Below are positions 1-6,577 of a stretch of DNA of 12,203 bases, one piece after another. The position numbers and the translations under genes were made by a program. Within the stretch, counting starts at the first letter, position 1. Each line of letters starts with the position of its first letter. This DNA comes from UBA9630 sp043725085 (lineage in GTDB: Bacteria; Patescibacteriota; Minisyncoccia; Moranbacterales; UBA2206), in the NCBI GenBank assembly GCA_043725085.1, contig JAYSLY010000044.1, positions 1 to 12,203 on the forward strand, given 5' to 3'. Under the pieces are notes generated by a model. The model was not told the origin of the DNA, did not search any database, and worked only from the letters and a program-made list of their open reading frames with translations.

Positions 1-789
<789 letters not shown>

Positions 790-944
790 TGTCAGAAGTA
801 AATCTGACTATATAAAGAAAATAATTTCTTTTGTTTGAATAGACTCTAATATTTGTTTCGATTACTCGAAACGAGGACTAATCGCAAAAAATTGCGATTA
901 ATAATAAGTTGTTAAGGTTCGTCGCGTTTTCGGTTATTGTGAAC

Positions 945-988
945 AAAAAACACATCCCTACGCACAAATGCCTTTTACGCAAGGATGT
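945..988 (-). terminator. Terminator-like hairpin inside the rRNA leader
   Basis: Read on the minus strand, ACATCCTTGCGTA pairs with TGCGTAGGGATGT (13 pairs, three of them G-U) around an 11-nt loop, and is followed by GTTTTTT (U-run at 945-950). On the plus strand the G-U pairs become A-C mismatches, so the structure favours the minus direction. It lies about 155 nt after the predicted transcription start and about 155 nt before mature 16S. If active it would be an attenuator, or the 3' end of a short RNA. Ribosomal antitermination could override it. Confidence 0.5.
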
Positions 989-998
989 ATTTTTTTCA

Positions 999-1022
999 TC
1001 ACGTCGTTCACGAACGACGTGA
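999..1022 (-). repeat. Perfect 11-bp inverted repeat in rRNA leader
   Basis: TCACGTCGTTC and GAACGACGTGA are perfect reverse complements separated by two bases. In the minus transcript the hairpin is followed by GATGAAAAAAA, not a U-run, so it is not an intrinsic terminator. It precedes the terminator-like hairpin by about ten nucleotides. It could be an RNA processing or antitermination structure, or a DNA operator in the transcribed leader. Confidence 0.75.
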
Positions 1023-1107
1023 CTCACCCGTATTTTAAAAGATTGTCTTTTAGTGTTTTGCCGCTTTAGTTATAAATAATTATCGCGCAAATCTAATGTA
1101 CTTAGCT

Positions 1108-1136
1108 ATTGTAGAGCGGTTTTTAAAACCTGTCAA
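1108..1136 (-). promoter_or_regulatory. rRNA operon promoter (sigma70-type)
   Basis: On the minus strand, TTGACA (1131-1136) is followed after exactly 17 bp by TACAAT (1108-1113): a perfect -35 and a 5/6 -10. Predicted transcription start is near 1101, giving a leader of about 310 nt. The -35 lies only 33 nt past the stop codon of the upstream GH1 gene, and I see no terminator between them, so operon read-through into the rRNA is possible. It is the strongest promoter match I found in the window, as expected for rRNA. Confidence 0.85.
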
Positions 1137-1169
1137 GGGATAGTTTTTAAGCCCTCAAATTTACCACAG

Positions 1170-2420
1170 TTAGACCGCGTTTTCCTGGCAAATACGAGCG
1201 TATTCCCGCGCACTCGGTCGAACTTTCCGCTCCAACGTTTTATAGTCAATTTCAATGAGGCCAAAGCGCGGCCAAAAGCCTTTATCCCATTCAAAATTAT
1301 CCAGGAGTGACCAGTAAAAATATCCTCGCACATCCACTCCTTCTTGAATGGCATTATAAACAAAACTTAAATGGTTTTTAATAAACTCGAAACGCTTATC
1401 ATCACTTGCATCGGCAATGCCGTTTTCTGTAATATAAATTGGTAAATTATATTTCTTCAAACTTTTGAGCACATGAAAAATCCCTTGGGGATAAATTTCC
1501 CAATTCAAATCGGACACTGTTTGATTTTCATTTCTCGCCCGGCCGAGAAAATCCAATTTACGATGAAAATAATATTGCAGTGCTAAATAATCATTCCTTC
1601 CCGCCACCATCTTTAAAAACCTTTGATTAGTAAAATAATCAACAAATTTAATCACTAAAAAATTAATTGGGTTATTCGGATTGACTGCTTCAATATAGCC
1701 TAGAATATTACCAAAACCAACTTGAGCATCGGGAAAAATTTTCTTGATTTCGTCATAGGCAGCATTATGAGCTTGGGAGAGACTATTAAAAACTTTTAAT
1801 ACTGAAATAAGACTTTTTTTCTGCGGTGGCCAATGTCCTCTCCAATAAGCATTAAAAATCACTGACGTCGGTTCATTAATGGTCATCCAAAAATTTACCT
1901 CCCCGCCTAGACTCTTCGCTATCTTTGCTACATAGCGGGAAAAATAAATGGAAAACTCAGCACTCTCCGGACCGCCTTTCTTTTCCAGCCAAATAGGATG
2001 TGTCCAATGCCAAAGCGTCACAAACGGTTCTATTCCACGCTCTCTTAGAGCCTGGAGAACTTTGCGATAATGCTCAATCTCCTTTTCATCAAACCGGCCT
2101 TCTTCTGGTTCGATGCGTGACCACTCAATCGAAAAACGATGCGCATTATGACCCAGCTCTTTCGCCAGATCAAAATCTTTTTCGTAATTATTGTAGTGAT
2201 TGCAAGCTAGGCCGGAAATATAATTTTCCAGTCGGAACATCTCGGGAAATCTTTCTTGTTGCCACTTTTCCCATTTCCCGCCAGCTTCTTTTGCTAATCT
2301 TTCAGCATTATCCTTTTCCCACTCGCTCCAATTATTTTCATTGCCACCTTCAACCTGATGCGCCGCCGTTGCCGCACCCCACAAAAACCCTTCGGGAAAT
2401 TTTAGTTTTTTGTTTTGCAT
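1170..2420 (-). CDS. Glycoside hydrolase family 1 beta-glycosidase (beta-glucosidase-like)
   Basis: Retaining beta-glycosidase of family GH1, predicted to release terminal beta-linked sugars from small oligosaccharides or glycosides. The 416 residues form one (beta/alpha)8 barrel, a little shorter than the usual 440-480. Visible motifs: FLWGAATAAHQVEG (13-25, glycone-binding Q22), TLWHW (H138), INEP with acid/base E183, ITENG with nucleophile E332, and NFEW (375-378), where E377 normally contacts the glycone. The NFEW form and the lack of a 6-phospho-site signature argue for unphosphorylated substrates. No signal peptide, so it is probably cytoplasmic. It is last in the minus-strand string, 111 nt after serS. 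A short inverted repeat (CTTATC-N9-GATAAG, 2439-2459) lies just before the start. No clear Shine-Dalgarno sequence. Exact sugar specificity cannot be told. Confidence 0.93.
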   Translation of the reverse strand: MQNKKLKFPEGFLWGAATAAHQVEGGNENNWSEWEKDNAERLAKEAGGKWEKWQQERFPEMFRLENYISGLACNHYNNYEKDFDLAKELGHNAHRFSIEWSRIEPEEGRFDEKEIEHYRKVLQALRERGIEPFVTLWHWTHPIWLEKKGGPESAEFSIYFSRYVAKIAKSLGGEVNFWMTINEPTSVIFNAYWRGHWPPQKKSLISVLKVFNSLSQAHNAAYDEIKKIFPDAQVGFGNILGYIEAVNPNNPINFLVIKFVDYFTNQRFLKMVAGRNDYLALQYYFHRKLDFLGRARNENQTVSDLNWEIYPQGIFHVLKSLKKYNLPIYITENGIADASDDKRFEFIKNHLSFVYNAIQEGVDVRGYFYWSLLDNFEWDKGFWPRFGLIEIDYKTLERKVRPSAREYARICQENAV

Positions 2421-2531
2421 TTTTATAAATTTTTCTTGCTTATCTTTAATTGTGATAAGAATAGCTACTGGCTTGTTAGTAGTTTCAGATGTAATGGTTT
2501 GCGATGCAAAAATAGACTGCTCCTTTAAGAA

Positions 2532-3857
2532 TTATTTCTTCACAATTTTCTCCAAATTCCCCGGCATCCATTTGCGCAAAACTTCCGGCACTCTCACCGA
2601 ACCGTCCGCGTTTTGATAGTTTTCCAAAATGGCAATCAATGGCCGCACTGATGGCAAAGCAGTGTTATTGAGAAGATAGGCAAATTTTCGATTTCCCTCT
2701 TTATCTTTGTATTTAATATTAAGTCGTCGAGACTGCCAATCGACAAAATTAGACGCACTGCCTGTCTCACCCCAGCGATTAAGACCCGGCATCCAAGCTT
2801 CCAAATCAAACGCGCGATATTTTCCCGCCGCCATATCACCGGTGCAAATTTGCAACTTGCGATAGGGCAAACCCAACTCAGCATGCATTTCTTCCGAGAT
2901 CGCCACCATTTCCTCTTGCAATTTTGTTGACTCAGAAAAATCAGCAACTGAAATCACTACTTGCTCGATTTTCATAAACTCATGCACGCGATAGAGCCCC
3001 TTATTGTCCTTGCCATAATCCCCAATTTCACTGCGGTAACAGGGGGAATAACCACAAACACGAATCGGCAATTTTGACTCATCCAAAACTTCGTCGGAAA
3101 AATAGGCCAAAAGTGATGGCTCAGCAGTGCCGACCAAAAATTTCTTTTCTTTCGATTCCGCGCCATCCATCTCTTTGTCACGCGTCGCGATTTGATAGAT
3201 ATTGTCTTCTCCACTGTCATACTGTGCGCCTTTAAAATAGCCACTGCCAAACAAAGCAAATTCTTTCACAAGTGTCGGAGGAATGATCGGCGCATAACCT
3301 TTTGAAACCATTTTGTGCAACGCATAATTCATCATCGCCATCACCAAAAGCGCTCCTTCGTTTTTCAAATAGTACCCACGATAACCGGAAACTTTTGCGC
3401 CGCGCACGAAATCAACAATTCCCAAATTTTCCGCCAGCTCAATGTGCGTTTTGGGCGCAAAACCAAACTCGCGAATTTCGCCTTTGCGATAGACTTCCAC
3501 ATTTCCGCTTTCATCTTTCCCAACCGGCGTATCAACTGAAGGAATCGTCGGCACCAAAACCATCAGTGCTTCAAATTGTTTTTTCACTTTTGCATATTCC
3601 GGTTCCACTATTGCCATCTTTTCTTTTACTGCTTTCCCTTCTTCAATCGCCGCCTTCCGCTCATCATCAGTCTTGCTGAGTTGCATTAGTTCATTGAGCT
3701 TATTTTTCTCGGCGCTCAAAAGTTCAATATACTGCAAAGCTTCAACGCGTTTCTTGTCCACAGCCAAAAGTTCATCAAGATTAAGCTTGATATTTTTATT
3801 CCTAATCGCTTCTTTGATTTGCTCTGCGTTCTCGCGGATGAATTTTATGTCTAACAT
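2532..3857 (-). CDS. serS: Seryl-tRNA synthetase
   Basis: Class II aminoacyl-tRNA synthetase that charges tRNA-Ser, a cytoplasmic housekeeping enzyme. The 441 residues match the family length. The N-terminal part (about 26-100) is the long antiparallel helical arm that binds the tRNA-Ser extra arm. The catalytic domain shows the serine-site TAE (244-246), motif 2 around YRSEIGDYGKDNKGLYRVHEF (key residues R275, E277) and motif 3 with R405 followed by ILENYQ. Motif 3 reads LLNNTALPSVRP, where many bacterial enzymes have LNGSGLAVGRT. This is a variant form of the ATP/serine site, and the catalytic arginine is kept. The start is 24 nt after the HD-domain gene stop, so it is probably co-transcribed. 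No strong Shine-Dalgarno sequence. Confidence 0.97.
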   Translation of the reverse strand: MLDIKFIRENAEQIKEAIRNKNIKLNLDELLAVDKKRVEALQYIELLSAEKNKLNELMQLSKTDDERKAAIEEGKAVKEKMAIVEPEYAKVKKQFEALMVLVPTIPSVDTPVGKDESGNVEVYRKGEIREFGFAPKTHIELAENLGIVDFVRGAKVSGYRGYYLKNEGALLVMAMMNYALHKMVSKGYAPIIPPTLVKEFALFGSGYFKGAQYDSGEDNIYQIATRDKEMDGAESKEKKFLVGTAEPSLLAYFSDEVLDESKLPIRVCGYSPCYRSEIGDYGKDNKGLYRVHEFMKIEQVVISVADFSESTKLQEEMVAISEEMHAELGLPYRKLQICTGDMAAGKYRAFDLEAWMPGLNRWGETGSASNFVDWQSRRLNIKYKDKEGNRKFAYLLNNTALPSVRPLIAILENYQNADGSVRVPEVLRKWMPGNLEKIVKK

Positions 3858-3881
3858 AGGTTTATGTCTTTAAAAAATATA

Positions 3882-4535
3882 TTAAAATTCTCCATTCCAT
3901 TCTTTAAAAAATCTACTCAAATACTGCTCCAAAAACTTATGCCTCTCTTGAGCCATCTTTTTCCCCGTTTTAGTATTCATTAAATCTTTAAGCAAAAGTA
4001 GTTTTTCATAGAAATGATTAATGCTCGAACCTTTAGAATTTTTATATTCCTCGAATGTTTTGTGTTTTACCGACTTAATCTTGGGATTGTAAATTTCCAA
4101 TCCTTTTGCCCCTCCATAGGCAAAAGTTCTAGCAATGCCAATCGCGCCCAAAGCGTCCAATCGATCGGCGTCTTGCACAGCCATTCCTTCCTTAGTTTTA
4201 ATCTCAGATTTTACCTTAGCACCCTTAAATGAAACACCCTTAACAATATCGCACACATGCTTAATTATCTTTTCATCTACTCCTTGTTTTTCCAACCAAG
4301 TTCGTGAAACTCTTGCTCCAGCAGTATCATCACCATTATTAAACTTAAAGTCGGCAATATCATGCAGCAACGCTCCCAATTCAACCACAAACATATCCGT
4401 TTTTTCTTTTTTACCAATATGAATGGCGGTTTTCCAAACACGATAAACATGCCACCAGTCATGGCCAGAACCTTCCACGCCCATCTTGCCCTGCACATAT
4501 TTTCGAGTATTTTCGATTATCTGTTTTTTATTCAT
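3882..4535 (-). CDS. HD-domain phosphohydrolase (YedJ/YpgQ-like)
   Basis: HD-superfamily metal-dependent hydrolase of 217 residues. Metal-site residues visible: H25 with D26 and H29 (GHDWWHVYRV), the HD pair H58-D59 (LLHDIAD) and the late acidic cluster QDADRLDALGAIGIARTF (D122, D124, D127). This layout resembles the YedJ/YpgQ group, of which B. subtilis YpgQ has been described as a nucleotide pyrophosphohydrolase. The substrate here is unknown. It is predicted soluble and cytoplasmic. A GGAG nine nt before the ATG, lying inside the end of the cupin gene, is the clearest ribosome binding site in this operon. The gap to the cupin gene is 6 nt, so translation may be coupled. It is unrelated at motif level to the other HD protein of the operon apart from the fold. 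Confidence 0.88.
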   Translation of the reverse strand: MNKKQIIENTRKYVQGKMGVEGSGHDWWHVYRVWKTAIHIGKKEKTDMFVVELGALLHDIADFKFNNGDDTAGARVSRTWLEKQGVDEKIIKHVCDIVKGVSFKGAKVKSEIKTKEGMAVQDADRLDALGAIGIARTFAYGGAKGLEIYNPKIKSVKHKTFEEYKNSKGSSINHFYEKLLLLKDLMNTKTGKKMAQERHKFLEQYLSRFFKEWNGEF

Positions 4536-4541
4536 AGCTTT

Positions 4542-4883
4542 TTACTCCACTTCCTTATGTTGTTCCGCATGCCACGCGGGAGCGCAAGAAACGAGCATTT
4601 TCATATTACCTTCCCAATAAAACCTCTCGCCCGGCTCAAGCAAAATCAAGTCCCTCTCATTCAAAGATATTTTTTCGCCCTCAATCACAATCTTGCCATT
4701 ACCCTCCATCATATATGCTAACTCCTTGCATTTTTCATTTGTTACCCTGCCTTCTACTGGATATCTTCCCAATACTTCAACATAAGCAATGTTTATGTCC
4801 TTATCACCCAAAGAATACTCGGTAGCAATGCAAGTATCGCTGTTTTTGATTTTTTTAGTTTGATTTTCGTGAACAATTTTCAT
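4542..4883 (-). CDS. Small single-domain cupin protein
   Basis: A 113-residue protein with the pattern of one cupin beta-barrel. Motif-1-like region: G39 to G61, with E54 before AYMMEGNG. Motif-2-like region: DLILLEPGERFYW (79-90). The canonical metal-binding histidines are replaced: the first motif has no HxH, and after PGE the usual His is F/Y. It is therefore probably a metal-free cupin, perhaps binding a small molecule or acting as a stability or regulatory protein rather than a dioxygenase. The C-terminus (PAWHAEQHK) has a conserved-looking Trp/His pair. The start is 2 nt after the RibL-like stop, and a weak GAG precedes the ATG. Function cannot be assigned. Confidence 0.75.
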   Translation of the reverse strand: MKIVHENQTKKIKNSDTCIATEYSLGDKDINIAYVEVLGRYPVEGRVTNEKCKELAYMMEGNGKIVIEGEKISLNERDLILLEPGERFYWEGNMKMLVSCAPAWHAEQHKEVE

Positions 4884-4885
4884 AA

Positions 4886-5287
4886 TCAGTTTCTCAATTT
4901 TGACGACTTAAACCTCTCCGGCGCAAAGCTTTTGAGACGCACTACTTCTGCCTTAAGCTTAAGGTTCTCGAGCTTTTCTGTCAATTCGACTTCATCCACT
5001 CTCTGGTCATAGCCCAATGCGATTATGTCAGGACGAAATTTTTCAATCACGGCATATCTATCTTCTAAGCTGCCTAACACAACCTCATCTGCTATTTTAG
5101 CATCTTTTAAATTTTTCAACCTTGCTTGTTCCTTGTTTCTTGCACCTTGTTTCTTGACGTGAATCACAGTTTCATCTCTCGCCAAAACAACAATCAAATA
5201 ATCCCCCAACTCTTTCGCTTGCTCCAAATAACTCCTGTGCCCTTCGTGAAAAATATCAAATGTCCCGAATGCCATTACTTTTTTCAT
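4886..5287 (-). CDS. Cytidylyltransferase-fold nucleotidyltransferase (RibL/FAD synthetase-like)
   Basis: Single-domain nucleotidyltransferase of 133 residues. It carries the HxGH signature in GTFDIFHEGH (H14, H17), which binds ATP or CTP, and a C-terminal SSKLR as a divergent form of the second nucleotide motif. The pattern VLARDETV (34-41), LGSLED (71-76) and PDIIALGYDQ (86-95) is closer to archaeal RibL-type FAD synthetases (FMN + ATP to FAD) than to glycerol-3-phosphate cytidylyltransferase (TagD), but that alternative is not excluded. The ATG overlaps the TGA of the ferredoxin-fusion gene (ATGA), implying translational coupling. A 12-bp direct repeat in the DNA (5131-5156) encodes an odd stretch (residues 44-53) after the ARDETV loop. 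Confidence 0.82.
   Translation of the reverse strand: MKKVMAFGTFDIFHEGHRSYLEQAKELGDYLIVVLARDETVIHVKKQGARNKEQARLKNLKDAKIADEVVLGSLEDRYAVIEKFRPDIIALGYDQRVDEVELTEKLENLKLKAEVVRLKSFAPERFKSSKLRN
5120..5156 (-). repeat. Short tandem repeat inside the nucleotidyltransferase gene
   Basis: On the minus strand CAAGAAACAAGG occurs twice (5145-5156 and 5131-5142), separated by two bases, followed by a degenerate third copy, AACAAGCAAGG (5120-5130). The 14-bp period is not a multiple of three, so it is not a protein-level repeat. It may be a small repetitive element or a slippage product absorbed into the coding frame. Confidence 0.7.
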
Positions 5288-5898
5288 ATTTTTTCTTTTC
5301 CCATGATCTTAGCTATTTTCTTTTGAATTTCAGCTTTCTTTTTATTATCATAGTAACCTTCAATTTTTCCCAAGAGTTTTCCTTTTTCAAAAAACAGTAG
5401 TGCTGGAAGTTTTTTGATATTATATTTTTCGGCCAACGCTTTTCCCGTCTCCACTTTTCTATATTTTACGTCATATCCCGCCAGAAGCTCTTTTATGGGA
5501 ATTGATTTTAAGAGACATTCCGCTAGGTCATTGCGAAACAGTTCCGCCGCTACCAGTTTATCCGAACCCAGCACTTCTAGATCAAACCTATCTTCGCCTA
5601 TGAGAAAAGCCGGGTGAATGGCTTGGGCGCCATAGCGATCGACAAATAAATCGGATTGCCGTCGCGGATCATCATCAATTTCTCTTTCAATTTTGGCATA
5701 TTCTTTTTCATTTTTAGCCACAAAAATCGCATCCACCATGCAAGCTTTCTCGCATTTTTTACAACTGATGCATCTTTTGTTGTAAATTTTTATGCCCCTT
5801 TTCTTTTTGTCCCAACTCAAAGCGCCCGTCGAACAAACCGCGATTCCATTACACTCCTTGGCATTATCACAAATTTTGAAATTGATTAGGACCGGCAT
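5284..5898 (-). CDS. Ferredoxin-thioredoxin-like fusion protein
   Basis: A 204-residue protein that seems to join an iron-sulfur module to a thioredoxin fold. N-terminal part: C10, C16 and C22 (C-x5-C-x5-C, then STGAL) and a canonical CxxCxxCxxxC (C43, C46, C49, C53), i.e. a divergent two-cluster ferredoxin with seven cysteines. One [4Fe-4S] cluster is safe to infer; a second or a [3Fe-4S] is possible. C-terminal part (about 105-200): thioredoxin-like pattern with the cis-proline region NIKKLPALLFFEKGKLLGKIEG (P165), but no CXXC, only C128. Disulfide exchange is thus unlikely to be classical. Start chosen at 5898 because the ferredoxin motif begins there. A longer reading from 6006 would add 36 residues overlapping the HD gene. 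No obvious Shine-Dalgarno sequence. Electron-transfer or sensor role is inference. Confidence 0.78.
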   Translation of the reverse strand: MPVLINFKICDNAKECNGIAVCSTGALSWDKKKRGIKIYNKRCISCKKCEKACMVDAIFVAKNEKEYAKIEREIDDDPRRQSDLFVDRYGAQAIHPAFLIGEDRFDLEVLGSDKLVAAELFRNDLAECLLKSIPIKELLAGYDVKYRKVETGKALAEKYNIKKLPALLFFEKGKLLGKIEGYYDNKKKAEIQKKIAKIMGKEKI

Positions 5899-5920
5899 AA
5901 ACTTTTTAAACTTTAAAAAA

Positions 5921-6508
5921 CTACATCCCCAACTCACTAGCAATCCCTTGCAAAGCTTCGAGGCCAAGCTGCAAAAATTCGTCGAGAGTGATCCCGGCTT
6001 GTTCACATTCCAAAATCAACTCGCGATTGCAGCGCGCGGCAAAACCTTTGTTCTTAAATTTTTTCTTCAAAGATTCATTTTTCACACTCGCTAATTTCTT
6101 ATCCGGTTGCATCAAAGCCGAGGCGATAATCAGTCCGGTCAGTGTTTCCGCCGCCACTAAACTATGTTGTAATTGTCCTGTTCTTTGCCGCTCCTTCAAC
6201 TCAGGAATCGCTTCCATCGCGTAGCCGTGCGATTGGATTGTTTCTACTAAAAAATCACTTGCTCCGGCATTTTTTAGAATTTCTACGGCCAGAATGCAAT
6301 GCTCAGCCGAATTATCTTTCGTCAAATCCCAATCAATATCATGCAAAAGTCCGATAATACCCCATGCCTCTTCGTCTTCGCCAAACTTTTTTGCCAAAGC
6401 TTGCATAATCGCCTCGGATTCAATCATATGCAATTTCGTGATCGGATCTTTGATATATTCATCCAACAATTCATTCGCTTGTTGTTTTGTTATTCCTAAG
6501 TTTTCCAT
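5921..6508 (-). CDS. HD-domain hydrolase, first gene of the operon
   Basis: A 195-residue HD-superfamily protein, predicted soluble. Candidate metal ligands: H27 (KLHMIESEAIM), the HD pair H56-D57 in GLLHDIDWD, H70 and H94 (SHGYAMEAIPE). The last position, often Asp in AADELTG-type sequences of this group, is Glu (AAETLTG, E121), so the metal site may be altered. The DIDWD and SHG segments resemble uncharacterised HD proteins common in Patescibacteria. Likely a phosphohydrolase of unknown substrate. It is the first gene after the predicted promoter at 6530-6558 and ends 22 nt before the ferredoxin-fusion start. The second HD protein of the string (3882-4535) has a different metal-site layout, so the two are not simple duplicates. 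Confidence 0.82.
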   Translation of the reverse strand: MENLGITKQQANELLDEYIKDPITKLHMIESEAIMQALAKKFGEDEEAWGIIGLLHDIDWDLTKDNSAEHCILAVEILKNAGASDFLVETIQSHGYAMEAIPELKERQRTGQLQHSLVAAETLTGLIIASALMQPDKKLASVKNESLKKKFKNKGFAARCNRELILECEQAGITLDEFLQLGLEALQGIASELGM

Positions 6509-6529
6509 AAAATTTTTGCTTAAAAAAAT

Positions 6530-6558
6530 ATTTTATCCCGCCCAATAATTGTTTACAA
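6530..6558 (-). promoter_or_regulatory. Promoter of the HD/ferredoxin/serS gene string
   Basis: On the minus strand TTGTAA (6553-6558), a 17-bp spacer and TAAAAT (6530-6535) match sigma70 elements at 4/6 and 5/6. The predicted start near 6523 leaves a leader of about 15 nt before the ATG at 6508. An inverted repeat AATAATT-N11-AATTATT (6544-6568) covers the -35 and could be an operator. AT-rich surroundings make chance matches possible. Confidence 0.45.
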
Positions 6559-6577
6559 ATAAATTATTCTGGCATAT

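Larger units (their letters stand above)
790..1107 (-). other. 16S rRNA 5' leader with hairpin array
   Basis: Stretch without a protein gene between the GH1 gene and 16S, read as pre-rRNA from the promoter at 1108-1136. I found no ORF or tRNA in it. In transcription order it holds: a 7-bp hairpin with 3-nt loop (1036-1052); a perfect 11-bp hairpin (999-1022); a terminator-like hairpin (945-988); a weak boxA-like CCTTAACAA (909-917, low confidence); a perfect 9-bp hairpin with 4-nt loop (879-900); a perfect 7-bp hairpin with 4-nt loop (855-872); and a 6-bp hairpin (791-808) directly beside the mature 5' end. Some of these probably serve processing or antitermination. The 3' trailer that would pair with the leader lies outside the window. 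Confidence 0.7.

Noticed and set aside
952..996. Plus-strand terminator at the same leader hairpin
   Set aside because: T-run follows on the plus strand too, but the stem loses its G-U pairs there and no plus-strand transcript would need ending.
999..1022. Leader hairpin as a terminator
   Set aside because: On the minus strand it is followed by an A-run. On the plus strand the next bases are CTCACCCG, and no plus-strand gene precedes it.
1133..1363. 76-codon minus-strand ORF
   Set aside because: Shadow frame of the GH1 gene end, overlapping the rRNA promoter.
2000..2428. 142-codon plus-strand ORF antisense to the GH1 gene
   Set aside because: No protein-like features, and the GH1 reading has clear catalytic motifs on the other strand.
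3302..3679. 125-codon plus-strand ORF antisense to serS
   Set aside because: Composition follows from the antisense frame of a conserved gene, with no motifs.
5899..6006. Longer start of the ferredoxin-fusion protein adding 36 residues
   Set aside because: The added part overlaps the HD gene in another frame, looks like out-of-frame translation, and the FeS domain begins naturally at the 5898 ATG.
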